From Bacillota bacterium (GTDB lineage: Bacteria; Bacillota; Clostridia; Acetivibrionales; DSM-27016), in contig JAEWDM010000009.1 in assembly GCA_023390115.1 (NCBI GenBank), forward strand, positions 1-64,000: a stretch of 64,000 nucleotides of DNA. Direction: 5' to 3'. The translations under genes were made by a program, and so were the position numbers. The notes beneath the pieces were generated by a model. The model saw only the letters and a program-made list of their open reading frames with translations, did no database searches and had not been told where the DNA came from. Below, one piece after another: positions 7,549-16,797 of this stretch; the stretch's first letter is position 1; each line of letters starts with the position of its first letter.

Positions 7549-9732
7549 ATGTTAAAGATGAAAAAGTTTAAGAAAATAGGAATAGTTTTCCTTGCTATTT
7601 CTGTACTGCTTACCTCAATGCTTTCTACAGTGAGTGTTTCTGCAGCCGGTACCAATGTCTATGAAGATCGTTTTCTGGAGCTTTGGGGAGAGCTTCATGA
7701 CCCTTCAAACGGGTATTTCAGCCAGGAGGGCGTGCCTTACCATTCTATAGAAACTATAATGTGTGAGGCTCCTAATTACGGACATGAGACAACAAGTGAA
7801 GCGTTCAGCTACTATATATGGCTGGAAGCAATGTATGGCAAGCTGTCCGGTGACTGGTCAAGCTACAACACAGCATGGGATATTACCGAAAGGTATGCGA
7901 TTCCCTCATCACAGGATCAGCCCAGTATAGCAAGATATAATCCGGGCAGCCCTGCTACATATGCCGGTGAGTATGAGACACCAAACCAGTATCCGAGCCG
8001 TCTGGATTCCGGAGTTTCAGTCGGAACAGACCCAATTAACGGAGAGCTGTATAATGCATATGGCTCATATGACATGTATGGAATGCACTGGTTATTTGAT
8101 GTAGATAATTTCTTTGGATATGGAAACCGTGGAGACGGTACGAGCAGAGTCGGATATATAAACACATTCCAAAGGGGTCCCCAGGAGGGAGCTTTTGAGG
8201 TAGTTACACATCCTTCATGGGAAGCATTTAAATGGGGAGGTCGCAACGGCTTTCTGGATCTTTTCACAATAGATAACAGCTACGCTCAGCAGTGGCGTTA
8301 CACGATAGCCTCCGATGCGGACGCGCGCGCCGTACAGGCTACTTACTGGGCAAATAAGTGGGCGAAAGAGCAGAACAAGGGATCAGAGGTAGCAAATACA
8401 GTTAAGAAAGCAAGCAAGATGGGAGACTATTTGCGGTATTCAATGTTTGATAAGTATTTCAAGCCTATCGGAATAGGCAGCGGAAGCCCTTCCAGCACAG
8501 GCCAGCATTATTTGCTGTCATGGTATTATGCATGGGGCGGAGATGCAAGCTCTCAGGCTTCATGGGCATGGAAAATAGGTTCAAGCCACAACCACTTCGG
8601 ATATCAGAATCCTATGGCTGCATGGATACTGTCAAAGGATGCCGAGTTTAAGCCTAAATCTGCAAACGGTGCTTCAGACTGGGATAAGAGCTTACAGAGA
8701 CAGTTGGAATTCTACACCTGGCTGCAGTCTGCAGAGGGGGCAATAGCCGGAGGAGCAACAAACTCGCTTAACGGACGTTACGAGACATATCCTGCAGGCA
8801 CATCAACCTTCTATGGAATGGCATATGATTGGAAGCCTGTTTATGAGGATCCTCCGAGCAACCAGTGGATTGGAATGCAGGGATGGTCAATGCAGCGTAT
8901 AGCTGAGCTGTACTATGAGACAAACAACCAGATGGCAAAGAACCTTCTTGATAAGTGGTCGGCATGGATCATAAGTGAAACCCGCTTAAACAGCGACGGG
9001 ACCTTTGAAATTCCTGCAACGCTTCAATGGTCTGGACAGCCTACTACTTGGGTACCTGGCAGCACAACATGGAACAACCCCAATCTTCATGTAACCGTTA
9101 GTGAATATGGAACAGATTTGGGTATTGCAGGCTCTCTGGCAAACACACTGGCATTCTATGCCGCAGCAAAGGAAAAGTATGATACTCCTAATAACGCGGC
9201 GAAGACAGTGGCAAAAGAGCTGCTTGACCGTATGTGGAACCTGTACAGGGATGACAAGGGTATAGCGGTTGAGGAATCCCGCGCAGACTACTCACGTATG
9301 CTTACTCAGGAGATATACATTCCTTCAGGCTGGACAGGAAAAATGGCTGACGGAACTGTAATTAAATCCGGTATCAAGTGGATAGAGCTGCATGCAAAGA
9401 TTAAGCAGGATCCTGACTGGCCGAGGGTTGAGGCAGCGCTCCTGGCAGGAGAGGCTCCTACCTTCACATACCACCGTTTCTGGGCACAGGCAGATATTGC
9501 TATAGCAAATGCTGTCTATGGAATGCTCTTCACTGAAGAAGTAGATGAGAAGCTCCTTGGGGATTTAAATGACGATGGAAATATAAACTCAACAGACTTC
9601 GCTCTGTTAAAAATGTATTTGCTTGACTCTGAGAGGGTGTCAATAAACACTGTAAATGCCGACATGAACGAGGACGGAAATATAAACTCTACGGACTTTG
9701 CATTATTAAAGATATATATTCTTCAGAGCTAA
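7549..9732 (+). CDS. GH48 processive cellulase with dockerin (Cel48F/CelS type)
   Basis: This secreted enzyme releases cellobiose along cellulose chains and is normally the most abundant cellulosome exoglucanase. Signal peptide 1-32; GH48 domain about 35-650; dockerin about 667-727 with two DxNxDGxINSTD calcium loops. The catalytic motif EAPNYGHETTSEA spans residues 73-85, and Glu84 matches the proton donor Glu55 of Cel48F. Length is normal for the family. The start could also be the ATG at 7558 (fourth codon), which has better spacing from AGGGGAAG. Both dockerin repeats carry Ser-Thr at the recognition position, unlike the Ser plus hydrophobic residue of the other dockerins here. The second position of the cluster, after the scaffoldin, is conserved in mesophilic clostridia. 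Confidence 0.96.
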   Translation: MLKMKKFKKIGIVFLAISVLLTSMLSTVSVSAAGTNVYEDRFLELWGELHDPSNGYFSQEGVPYHSIETIMCEAPNYGHETTSEAFSYYIWLEAMYGKLSGDWSSYNTAWDITERYAIPSSQDQPSIARYNPGSPATYAGEYETPNQYPSRLDSGVSVGTDPINGELYNAYGSYDMYGMHWLFDVDNFFGYGNRGDGTSRVGYINTFQRGPQEGAFEVVTHPSWEAFKWGGRNGFLDLFTIDNSYAQQWRYTIASDADARAVQATYWANKWAKEQNKGSEVANTVKKASKMGDYLRYSMFDKYFKPIGIGSGSPSSTGQHYLLSWYYAWGGDASSQASWAWKIGSSHNHFGYQNPMAAWILSKDAEFKPKSANGASDWDKSLQRQLEFYTWLQSAEGAIAGGATNSLNGRYETYPAGTSTFYGMAYDWKPVYEDPPSNQWIGMQGWSMQRIAELYYETNNQMAKNLLDKWSAWIISETRLNSDGTFEIPATLQWSGQPTTWVPGSTTWNNPNLHVTVSEYGTDLGIAGSLANTLAFYAAAKEKYDTPNNAAKTVAKELLDRMWNLYRDDKGIAVEESRADYSRMLTQEIYIPSGWTGKMADGTVIKSGIKWIELHAKIKQDPDWPRVEAALLAGEAPTFTYHRFWAQADIAIANAVYGMLFTEEVDEKLLGDLNDDGNINSTDFALLKMYLLDSERVSINTVNADMNEDGNINSTDFALLKIYILQS

Positions 9733-9764
9733 TATTTAGCATTACATGATTTAAAGATTTATAA

Positions 9765-9793
9765 CTGCAGGTCCGAGCTAATCGGGCCTGCGG
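9765..9793 (+). promoter_or_regulatory. Stem-loop after GH48 gene
   Basis: GCAGGTCCGA (9767-9776) pairs with TCGGGCCTGC (9782-9791) with one G-U and a 5-base loop, and two further outer pairs are possible. It lies 33 bases after the GH48 stop, with no T run. It matches the pattern after the scaffoldin and is likely an mRNA-stabilising or processing element. Confidence 0.6.
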
Positions 9794-9877
9794 CTTACAG
9801 ATTGATTTAGACACTGCTTATCCGCTGATCTCATAAAGATAAAAGCATTGACCCAATACTATTTTAGAAGGGTGAAA

Positions 9878-11260
9878 ATGAAAATGGCTGGATTGAGGAA
9901 AATAAGTATATGCATTATAGTGTGTATGCTGGCGATAGTAATCCCTGTGGGTAGTGCGGGTGCCAGTGGAAATGATGTCATTTCATTCCCATATAATGCA
10001 AGCTATCCTTACGGGCTCAGCTCGCTGACGGATGACCAGACTGCAGCCAACAATCTGTTGCTGTCGGAATGGGAACAATGGAAAAGTGCCCATATTACTT
10101 CAAATGGGGCCCGTGGATTCAAAAGAGTGCAAAGGGATGCGGCTACCAGCTATGATACCGTTTCGGAAGGGCTTGGATATGGAATGCTGCTTGCTGTCTA
10201 TTTCGGAGAGCAGCAACTGTTCAATGACCTGTACGGGTATGTTAAATGCTACTTCAACGGTAACGGGCTTATGGGATGGCATATTGATGCCAGCGGAAAC
10301 ATAGTTGGTACGGGCGGGAAAGATGCCGCCACGGATGCTGATGAGGATATTGCCGTTTCTCTTGTATTTGCACATAAGAAATGGGGCTCTGCAGGCGCTG
10401 TAAACTATGAATCGGAAGCGAAGACATATATAAACAATATTTATAACCACACAGTTGAGCAGGGAACCTATGTGCTTAAACCAGGCGACACATGGGGAGG
10501 CTCAAACTGCACTAATCCGTCCTATTTTGCACCTGCGTGGTACAGGATTTTTGCGGACTTCACAGGGAATAGTTCCTGGATAAATGTAGCCGATAAGTGC
10601 TATGAAATTATAAGAAATACAAAAAATTATAATAACAATACGGGGCTTGTGCCTGACTGGTGTACTGCCAGCGGTACATCCTCAAGCGGGATGGGCTATG
10701 ACTTTAAATATGATGCCATACGCTATCAATTAAGAGCGGCAATAGATTATAGCTGGTATGGCACAGCTCAGGCAAAAAGCGATTGTGATGCGATAAATAC
10801 CTTTTTCAGGAATATAGGCGCCGCAAACATAAAGGACGGGTATACCATTACAGGCAGCCAGATAAGCTCAAACCACAATGCTACATTTGTTTCCTGTGCG
10901 GCTGCGTCTGCTATGACAGGAACAAAGAGCAGCTACTCCAGTGAAATCTATAATGAGAATGTAAAGGTTAAGGACAGCGGAAGCTATACGTACTTCGGAA
11001 ACACCTTAAGAATGATGTCTCTTTTATATACCACGGGCAATTTGCCCAACCTGTACAATTACAATCCTAATCCGAATCCTGGCGTAAAAGGTGATGTCAA
11101 TAAAGACAGCCAGGTAAATTCTGTGGATTTTGCCCTTATAAAGAGGTATCTTTTGGGGTACGAGGATGGTATAGAGCTTTCTGCAGCGGATATGAACAGT
11201 GACGGGATTGTAAATTCCTCCGATCTTGTGCTGCTGAAGGTGGCGCTGCTGAACGCATAG
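9878..11260 (+). CDS. GH8 endoglucanase with dockerin (Cel8C type)
   Basis: This is an inverting endo-beta-1,4-glucanase. I start it at the ATG at 9878, which has AGAAGG six bases upstream. An upstream TTG in frame at 9848 lacks a site and would extend past the signal peptide. Signal peptide 1-30; GH8 domain about 34-395. Glu97 in SEGLGYGM is the expected acid. The ATDADEDIA signature (residues 151-159) has Ala where Gly is usual, and the Asp in KYDAIR matches the family's base. The C-terminal dockerin repeats are DVNKDSQVNSVD and DMNSDGIVNSSD. In C. cellulolyticum the GH8 gene also follows the GH48 gene. Confidence 0.94.
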   Translation: MKMAGLRKISICIIVCMLAIVIPVGSAGASGNDVISFPYNASYPYGLSSLTDDQTAANNLLLSEWEQWKSAHITSNGARGFKRVQRDAATSYDTVSEGLGYGMLLAVYFGEQQLFNDLYGYVKCYFNGNGLMGWHIDASGNIVGTGGKDAATDADEDIAVSLVFAHKKWGSAGAVNYESEAKTYINNIYNHTVEQGTYVLKPGDTWGGSNCTNPSYFAPAWYRIFADFTGNSSWINVADKCYEIIRNTKNYNNNTGLVPDWCTASGTSSSGMGYDFKYDAIRYQLRAAIDYSWYGTAQAKSDCDAINTFFRNIGAANIKDGYTITGSQISSNHNATFVSCAAASAMTGTKSSYSSEIYNENVKVKDSGSYTYFGNTLRMMSLLYTTGNLPNLYNYNPNPNPGVKGDVNKDSQVNSVDFALIKRYLLGYEDGIELSAADMNSDGIVNSSDLVLLKVALLNA

Positions 11261-11268
11261 CATACTAA

Positions 11269-11287
11269 GCCTGCGAAATATGCAGGC
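11269..11287 (+). promoter_or_regulatory. Small stem-loop between GH8 and GH9 genes
   Basis: GCCTGC and GCAGGC form a 6-bp stem with a 7-base loop just after the GH8 stop codon. It is much weaker than the stems after the scaffoldin and GH48 genes, in line with a graded arrangement. Confidence 0.4.
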
Positions 11288-11334
11288 AGGTAAGCAATTT
11301 AACAAAATTAATTTATTTTCAGGAGGTAAAAAGA

Positions 11335-13953
11335 ATGAGTAAAAAACGTGTACTGGCTATTATTATGGCCGTAGCAGTGATGCTGACATTCAATTGCTCG
11401 GCGTTTGCCAATTTCAGCGTAGGCGATCTTATTCAGAACAACACCTTTGACGGAGGAGTGGGCCTGCCGTGGCATGTGGTTGAATCCCATCCCGCTGATG
11501 CCGATTTTGAAATCAAGGATGGAAAATATTATGTTACTCCTCTTAAAGACGGTGTGGAAGGAAGATGGGATGTACAGTTCCGCCACAGGGGACTTGTGAT
11601 CGAGCAGGGACATACCTATACCGTTAAATTTACTGTAATGTCCACAAAGGACTGCTACATTTATCCCAAAATAGGCGATCAGGGGGAGCCCTATGAAGAA
11701 TACTGGAACTATAACAACAGAAGCTGGCAGAGGCTGCAGCTCAGAGCAAATGTGCCTGTAACGGTTACAGAAACCTTCACTATGACTTATCCTACTGCAA
11801 AGACAGCAGAATTTGCATTCCATCTTGCGGGAGACTGCATAACCTCAGCGCTTCCGTATACAATATCCTTTGATGATATACATGTTCTGGATTCACAGTT
11901 CCCCGGATATCCTGATCCGATACCTGAGCCTACTAATGCCATTCGTGTAAACCAGGTAGGATATTTCACAAACCTGGACAAGAAGGCAACATTGGTTTCC
12001 GACTCAACCTCACCTGTGGCATGGCAGCTCAAGAACAGCAGCAATGTTACGGTGACATCAGGAAATTCCATAGTTAAGGGATTTGACGAGGCTTCGGGAG
12101 ATAACGTGCATATAATTGACTTCTCATCGTATAACACGCCTGGCGAGGGCTATAAGCTTGTTGTAGCCAGTGCTTCCACGACTCCGTATGAAAGCTTCCC
12201 GTTTGAAATAGGCACGGATATGTATTCTGATATGAAGTACGAAGCAATTAAATATTTCTATCATAACAGAAGTGCAATACCCATTGAAATGCCGTATGCA
12301 GACAGACAGGATCTTACCCGCAGAGCGGGACATCCCTCGGATATAATGCCCAACGCAGAAGGCACATGGTATGCTAATGAGGGACAGGCAAACTACACCA
12401 TAGATTTGACAGGCGGCTGGTATGATGCCGGAGACCATGGGAAATATGTTGTTAACGGCGGTATATCCACATGGACAATGATGAACCAGTACGAGCGCGC
12501 GCTTCAAAAGGGTGATGTTACTATCGCTCCTTATGCCGACGGAACAATGAATATTCCTGAAAGCGGCAACGGATGGCCCGACATACTGGATGAATCCCGT
12601 TTTAACGTAGAGCTGCTTTTGAAGATGCAGGTTCCGGATGGTAAAAAGTATGCAGGAATGGCACACCACAAGGCACATGACGAGCGCTGGACGGCTCTGG
12701 CAATTGAGCCGGCGGACGACCCGATGGACAGATATATACAGCCTCCCAGCACCGCTGCTACATTAAACCTTGCCGCGGTTGCCTCGCAGGCTTCCCGTCT
12801 CTGGAAGACCTATGATCCGACCTTTGCAACCAAGTGCCTGACTGTTGCCGAGAAGGCATGGGCTGCAGCCGTGGCTAATCCTGAAATCTATGCTACTATG
12901 GAGCAGGGAACAGGAGGAGGAGCATACGGTGATGACTATGTGCTGGATGAATTCTACTGGGCTGCTTCCGAGTTATATGTAACTACAGGCAAGAGCGTAT
13001 ACTTAAACTACATCAAGAGCTCGCCCCACTACCTTAAAATGCCCTCAGAGCTTGTAGGAGGAGAGGCTCTTGGACTCACAGGCTGCTTTGACTGGGGAAA
13101 TACCGCAGGACTGGGAACAATATCCCTTGCTCTTGTACCCAACGGTCTTACTGCGGCTGATGTTACCACTGCACAGAACAACATAAAGGCTGCTGCCGAT
13201 GATTTCATAAGCATCGCTGACAATCAGGGATACGGGGCGCCTATTGAGGAAAAGGTTATTTTAAGTAATGGCTTGGTAGGATATCCATGGGGATCAAACT
13301 CCTTTATAGCAAACGAAGCTATTGTAATGGCATACGCTTATGAGTTCAGCGATAATGCCAAGTACCTGAATGGAATGGCGCAGGCCATGGACTATCTGCT
13401 GGGACGCAATCCCAACGTTCAGAGCTATATTACAGGGTATGGAGAAAATCCTCTTGAGAATCCCCACCACCGCTTCTGGTCATACCAGGCAGACAACAGC
13501 TTCCCCAAGGCTCCCGCAGGATGCATGTCGGGAGGACCCAACTCGGGGCTTCAGGATCCATGGGTTGCAGGACTTGGATGGAAGCCAGGAGAAATTCCGG
13601 CTCAGAAGAGCTTCCTTGACAACATAGAGTCGTGGTCTACAAACGAGATAACTATTAACTGGAATGCTCCTTTTGCATGGATTAGCTCCTACATGGATGA
13701 AGAAGGAGGAAATGGCACCACTACTCCTCCGGATGACGTATTGTACGGAGATGTAAATGAAGATGGAAATATAAACTCTATAGACTTCGCTTTAATTAAG
13801 CAGTACCTGCTTGAATTAATTACTGTATTCCCTGCGGAGAATGGATTGCAGGCAGCTGATGTGAATGGCGACGGAAGCATCAACTCAGTAGACCTTTTAT
13901 TGGTAAAACAATATTTATTAGGCCTTATTGATACATTTCCCGCCGCACAATAA
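11335..13953 (+). CDS. CBM4-Ig-GH9 cellulase with dockerin (Cel9E/CbhA-CelK type)
   Basis: Residues: signal peptide 1-26; CBM4 27-187, beginning NFSVGDLIQNNTFDGG; Ig-like module 203-293, with NAIRVNQVGY; GH9 catalytic domain 297-790; dockerin 805-872. The GH9 nucleophile-activating Asp pair is in GWYDAGDHGKYV (Asp364, Asp367). PHHRFW and the late Glu in STNEITINW are present. Enzymes with this order (C. cellulolyticum Cel9E, C. thermocellum CelK and CbhA) act as cellobiohydrolases or processive enzymes. Ribosome binding site AGGAGGT lies 7 bases upstream of the ATG. The 872-residue length is typical. It sits in the cellulosome operon between GH8 and GH74. Confidence 0.95.
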   Translation: MSKKRVLAIIMAVAVMLTFNCSAFANFSVGDLIQNNTFDGGVGLPWHVVESHPADADFEIKDGKYYVTPLKDGVEGRWDVQFRHRGLVIEQGHTYTVKFTVMSTKDCYIYPKIGDQGEPYEEYWNYNNRSWQRLQLRANVPVTVTETFTMTYPTAKTAEFAFHLAGDCITSALPYTISFDDIHVLDSQFPGYPDPIPEPTNAIRVNQVGYFTNLDKKATLVSDSTSPVAWQLKNSSNVTVTSGNSIVKGFDEASGDNVHIIDFSSYNTPGEGYKLVVASASTTPYESFPFEIGTDMYSDMKYEAIKYFYHNRSAIPIEMPYADRQDLTRRAGHPSDIMPNAEGTWYANEGQANYTIDLTGGWYDAGDHGKYVVNGGISTWTMMNQYERALQKGDVTIAPYADGTMNIPESGNGWPDILDESRFNVELLLKMQVPDGKKYAGMAHHKAHDERWTALAIEPADDPMDRYIQPPSTAATLNLAAVASQASRLWKTYDPTFATKCLTVAEKAWAAAVANPEIYATMEQGTGGGAYGDDYVLDEFYWAASELYVTTGKSVYLNYIKSSPHYLKMPSELVGGEALGLTGCFDWGNTAGLGTISLALVPNGLTAADVTTAQNNIKAAADDFISIADNQGYGAPIEEKVILSNGLVGYPWGSNSFIANEAIVMAYAYEFSDNAKYLNGMAQAMDYLLGRNPNVQSYITGYGENPLENPHHRFWSYQADNSFPKAPAGCMSGGPNSGLQDPWVAGLGWKPGEIPAQKSFLDNIESWSTNEITINWNAPFAWISSYMDEEGGNGTTTPPDDVLYGDVNEDGNINSIDFALIKQYLLELITVFPAENGLQAADVNGDGSINSVDLLLVKQYLLGLIDTFPAAQ

Positions 13954-14068
13954 AGCTGCTGTAAGCCGGTGCTTTCTAACATAGTGAGTTTCTGGCAGAT
14001 TGAGGCATTAAAAAGCATTAGGCGCCTTGACTGCTAAAAAAGAATTTTGTTATAAGGTGCTGGACCTG

Positions 14069-14102
14069 GAGACTGTAGAAGGCTTGCCCTTCTACAGTTT
14101 CT
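14069..14102 (+). promoter_or_regulatory. Strong stem-loop upstream of the GH74 gene
   Basis: ACTGTAGAAGG (14072-14082) pairs perfectly with CCTTCTACAGT (14088-14098) around a 5-base loop, extendable outward by a few pairs. The right side is followed by TTCTCTATATAT. It could be an attenuator, processing site or weak terminator separating the first four genes from the rest. Confidence 0.6.
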
Positions 14103-14150
14103 CTATATATATTAAAAACCCAAATACATTATTTAAGGAGAGTGAAATTA

Positions 14151-16703
14151 ATGAGAAGAAAGCTGTCAGCAATTGGGGCTATAGTGGTTATTCTTAGCTT
14201 GATTTTTACCACTTTATTGCCGGTGACATCAATGGCGGTTACAACACAACCGTACACATGGGGAAACGTAAAAATTGAAGGCGGCGGGGGATACATACCA
14301 GGAATAGTTTTCAGCCCTACTGAGAAAAACCTGGCATATGCCCGCACAGACATGGGCGGAGCTTACCGCAGCACTGATGGCGGCAATACATGGACCCAGC
14401 TTTTAAACTGGGTAAGCTATGAAAATTACGGATTGGCAGGTGTGGACAGTATTGCTACCGATCCCACGGACCCGAACCGGCTTTACATGCAATGCGGAAT
14501 GTACTCAAACAGTTGGGGGACAAATGGTGCAGTTCTCCGCTCTACGGATAAGGGAGAGACCTTCGAGGTAGTTGATCTGCCCTTTAAAGCAGGAGGAAAC
14601 ATGCCCGGCCGTAACATGGGCGAGCGTTTGGCTGTTGACCCCAACAAAAACAGCATTCTCTTTATGGGTACCCGTGAAGGCGAGGGACTGTGGAAGAGTA
14701 CCGATTATGGCGAAACCTGGAGCAAAGTGGCCAGCTTTCCCAACCCCGGCACTTATATTCAAGACCCCAACGATGTAAATGATTACCTGAACCATAACCC
14801 GGGAGTAGTATGGGTGACCTTTGACAAGAGATCAGGCTCTCCGGAGAATGCTACTCAGACTATCTATGTAGGAGTAGCTGATCTGAATGAAAGCATTTAC
14901 CGCAGTACAGACGGCGGAGCTACATGGGCGGCAGTACCCGGCCAGCCTTCCGGAATGCTGCCGCAGCACGGCAAGCTGAGCTCAACCGGCATACTGTATG
15001 TTCCATACAACAATACCCAGGGGCCGTATGACGGTGACAAGGGTGATGTTTGGAAGCTTGACACCGCGACCGGAGTATGGACAATGATAAGCCCTATTCC
15101 ATCGACCGATACTTCCAACTGCTATTTCGGATACGGCGGATTTGCAATTGATGGGCAGGACCCTGACACTATCATGGTTACATCCTTAAGCTCATGGTGG
15201 CCGGACGGCTATATTTGGCGCAGTAAAGATGCAGGTGCCACCTGGTCTCCGATATGGAGGCTTGACGGATACCCAAACCGCGTCAACAGATATACAATTG
15301 ATTATTCGGCTGCGCCGTGGTTAGACTTTGCCGAAGTCAAGCAGGCACCAGAGACCTCACCCAAGCTAGGCGCCATGATAGGCTCCCTTGAAATAGATCC
15401 GTTCAACTCCAACCGGTTTATGTTCGGTAACGGTGCTGGTATCTTAAGCTGTGAAAATGCTGATAAGTGGGATGAAGGCACAATGGTGCTTAAGGTTGGC
15501 TCCATCGGCATTGAAGAGACTGCCGTTCTGAGCCTGGTAAGCCCTCCAACCGGTCCGAGTCTGGTAAGCGGATTAGGCGATATAGCCGGCTTTATACATA
15601 CTGATTTGAATGAGGCACAGCCCTGGACCTTTGTTCAGCCTAATCTTACAAGCAATACAAGCATTGATTTTGCGGAAAACAACCCTCAGTTCTGGGTACG
15701 CTGCGGAAATGTGGACAAGCAGTGGAATTCCAACACCAACCGTACCGGCTTCTCATATTCCGGAGGTACAAGCTGGTTCCAGGGCAACAGCGAGCCCAGC
15801 GGAATGCCCACCAGCGGAGGAGGAGGAACTATAGCTGCAAATGCCGACGGTACTGCAGTCGTATATGCTCCCGCTTCGAGCAGCGTGCCGGTATGCTACA
15901 CCACAGACAATGGCAACACATGGACACCTGTGCAGGGCGGAGTTCCGAACGGTTCAAAGGTGCGTTCCGACCGTGTTAACCCAAATAAGTTCTACGCCTT
16001 TGGAAACGGCGATTTCTATTACAGCAATGACAAGGGAAAGACCTTCACCAAGTCTGCTGCAACCGGCTTACCTAAAAACTATAATACGGGTAACTTTAAA
16101 GCTGTATTTGGAAAGGAAGGGCACATATGGCTTGCTCCGGGCGGAAGCCAGGCGGAAGGCATATATGGCTTATGGCATTCCACTGACGGAGGCGTATCCT
16201 TCACTAAGCTTTCAAATGTAGACAGATCTGAAATGGTTGGTTTCGGTATGGCGGCACCCGGCCAGACCTATCCCGCTATATATATCCAGGGCATAGTTGA
16301 CGGCGTGCGTGGCTTTTATCGTTCCGACGATGCCGGAGCAAGCTGGATAAGGATAAACGATGATGCTAACCAGTTCGGAAATGCCGATGCCGATATCACC
16401 GGTGACCGCAGAGTATATGGGCGAGTATATATAGGTACTAACGGGTTCGGTATAAAGATAGGAGAGCCGGCAGGCTCGGTTCCCGAATACACGCTTGGAG
16501 ATCTCAACGGGGACAATAGCGTTAACACAATAGACTATGCGTTGATGAAAATGTACCTTATTGGCTCAATTGAGGAATTTCCTTCAGAAAGCGGTATTGA
16601 AGCTGCGGATTTAAATGTTGACGGTGTAATTAATTCCCTTGATTTTGCTATATTTAAGCAATATCTGCTGGGGATCATTTCGGAATTGCCCTATTCCCCG
16701 TAA
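14151..16703 (+). CDS. GH74 xyloglucanase with dockerin (Xgh74A type)
   Basis: This is an inverting endo-xyloglucanase with the double seven-bladed beta-propeller fold. I start it at the ATG at 14151; AAGGAG lies 10 bases upstream but only one base before the in-frame GTG at 14142. Signal peptide 1-30; propeller 33-770 with many Asp-box-like STDGGNTW repeats; dockerin about 785-850. Asp67 in YARTDMGGAYR and the Asp in SGLGDIAGF match the catalytic pair known from Xgh74A. The dockerin repeats are DLNGDNSVNTID and DLNVDGVINSLD. A GH74 gene is not part of the classical C. cellulolyticum cip-cel order, so this cluster has an added hemicellulase. Confidence 0.95.
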   Translation: MRRKLSAIGAIVVILSLIFTTLLPVTSMAVTTQPYTWGNVKIEGGGGYIPGIVFSPTEKNLAYARTDMGGAYRSTDGGNTWTQLLNWVSYENYGLAGVDSIATDPTDPNRLYMQCGMYSNSWGTNGAVLRSTDKGETFEVVDLPFKAGGNMPGRNMGERLAVDPNKNSILFMGTREGEGLWKSTDYGETWSKVASFPNPGTYIQDPNDVNDYLNHNPGVVWVTFDKRSGSPENATQTIYVGVADLNESIYRSTDGGATWAAVPGQPSGMLPQHGKLSSTGILYVPYNNTQGPYDGDKGDVWKLDTATGVWTMISPIPSTDTSNCYFGYGGFAIDGQDPDTIMVTSLSSWWPDGYIWRSKDAGATWSPIWRLDGYPNRVNRYTIDYSAAPWLDFAEVKQAPETSPKLGAMIGSLEIDPFNSNRFMFGNGAGILSCENADKWDEGTMVLKVGSIGIEETAVLSLVSPPTGPSLVSGLGDIAGFIHTDLNEAQPWTFVQPNLTSNTSIDFAENNPQFWVRCGNVDKQWNSNTNRTGFSYSGGTSWFQGNSEPSGMPTSGGGGTIAANADGTAVVYAPASSSVPVCYTTDNGNTWTPVQGGVPNGSKVRSDRVNPNKFYAFGNGDFYYSNDKGKTFTKSAATGLPKNYNTGNFKAVFGKEGHIWLAPGGSQAEGIYGLWHSTDGGVSFTKLSNVDRSEMVGFGMAAPGQTYPAIYIQGIVDGVRGFYRSDDAGASWIRINDDANQFGNADADITGDRRVYGRVYIGTNGFGIKIGEPAGSVPEYTLGDLNGDNSVNTIDYALMKMYLIGSIEEFPSESGIEAADLNVDGVINSLDFAIFKQYLLGIISELPYSP

Positions 16704-16797
16704 AGCAGCCGGTTATCCGGCAAGCTAAGAGGATTGTAATATCCTGAGGTTTATAGGTTTCTTAAAAAACCTAAATTATGTAAGGAGGACTAAATTA

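Noticed and set aside
9848..9877. Upstream TTG start of the GH8 gene
   Set aside because: No ribosome binding site; the ATG at 9878 has one and starts a normal signal peptide.
14142..14150. GTG start of the GH74 gene
   Set aside because: Only one base from AAGGAG; the ATG at 14151 has correct spacing.
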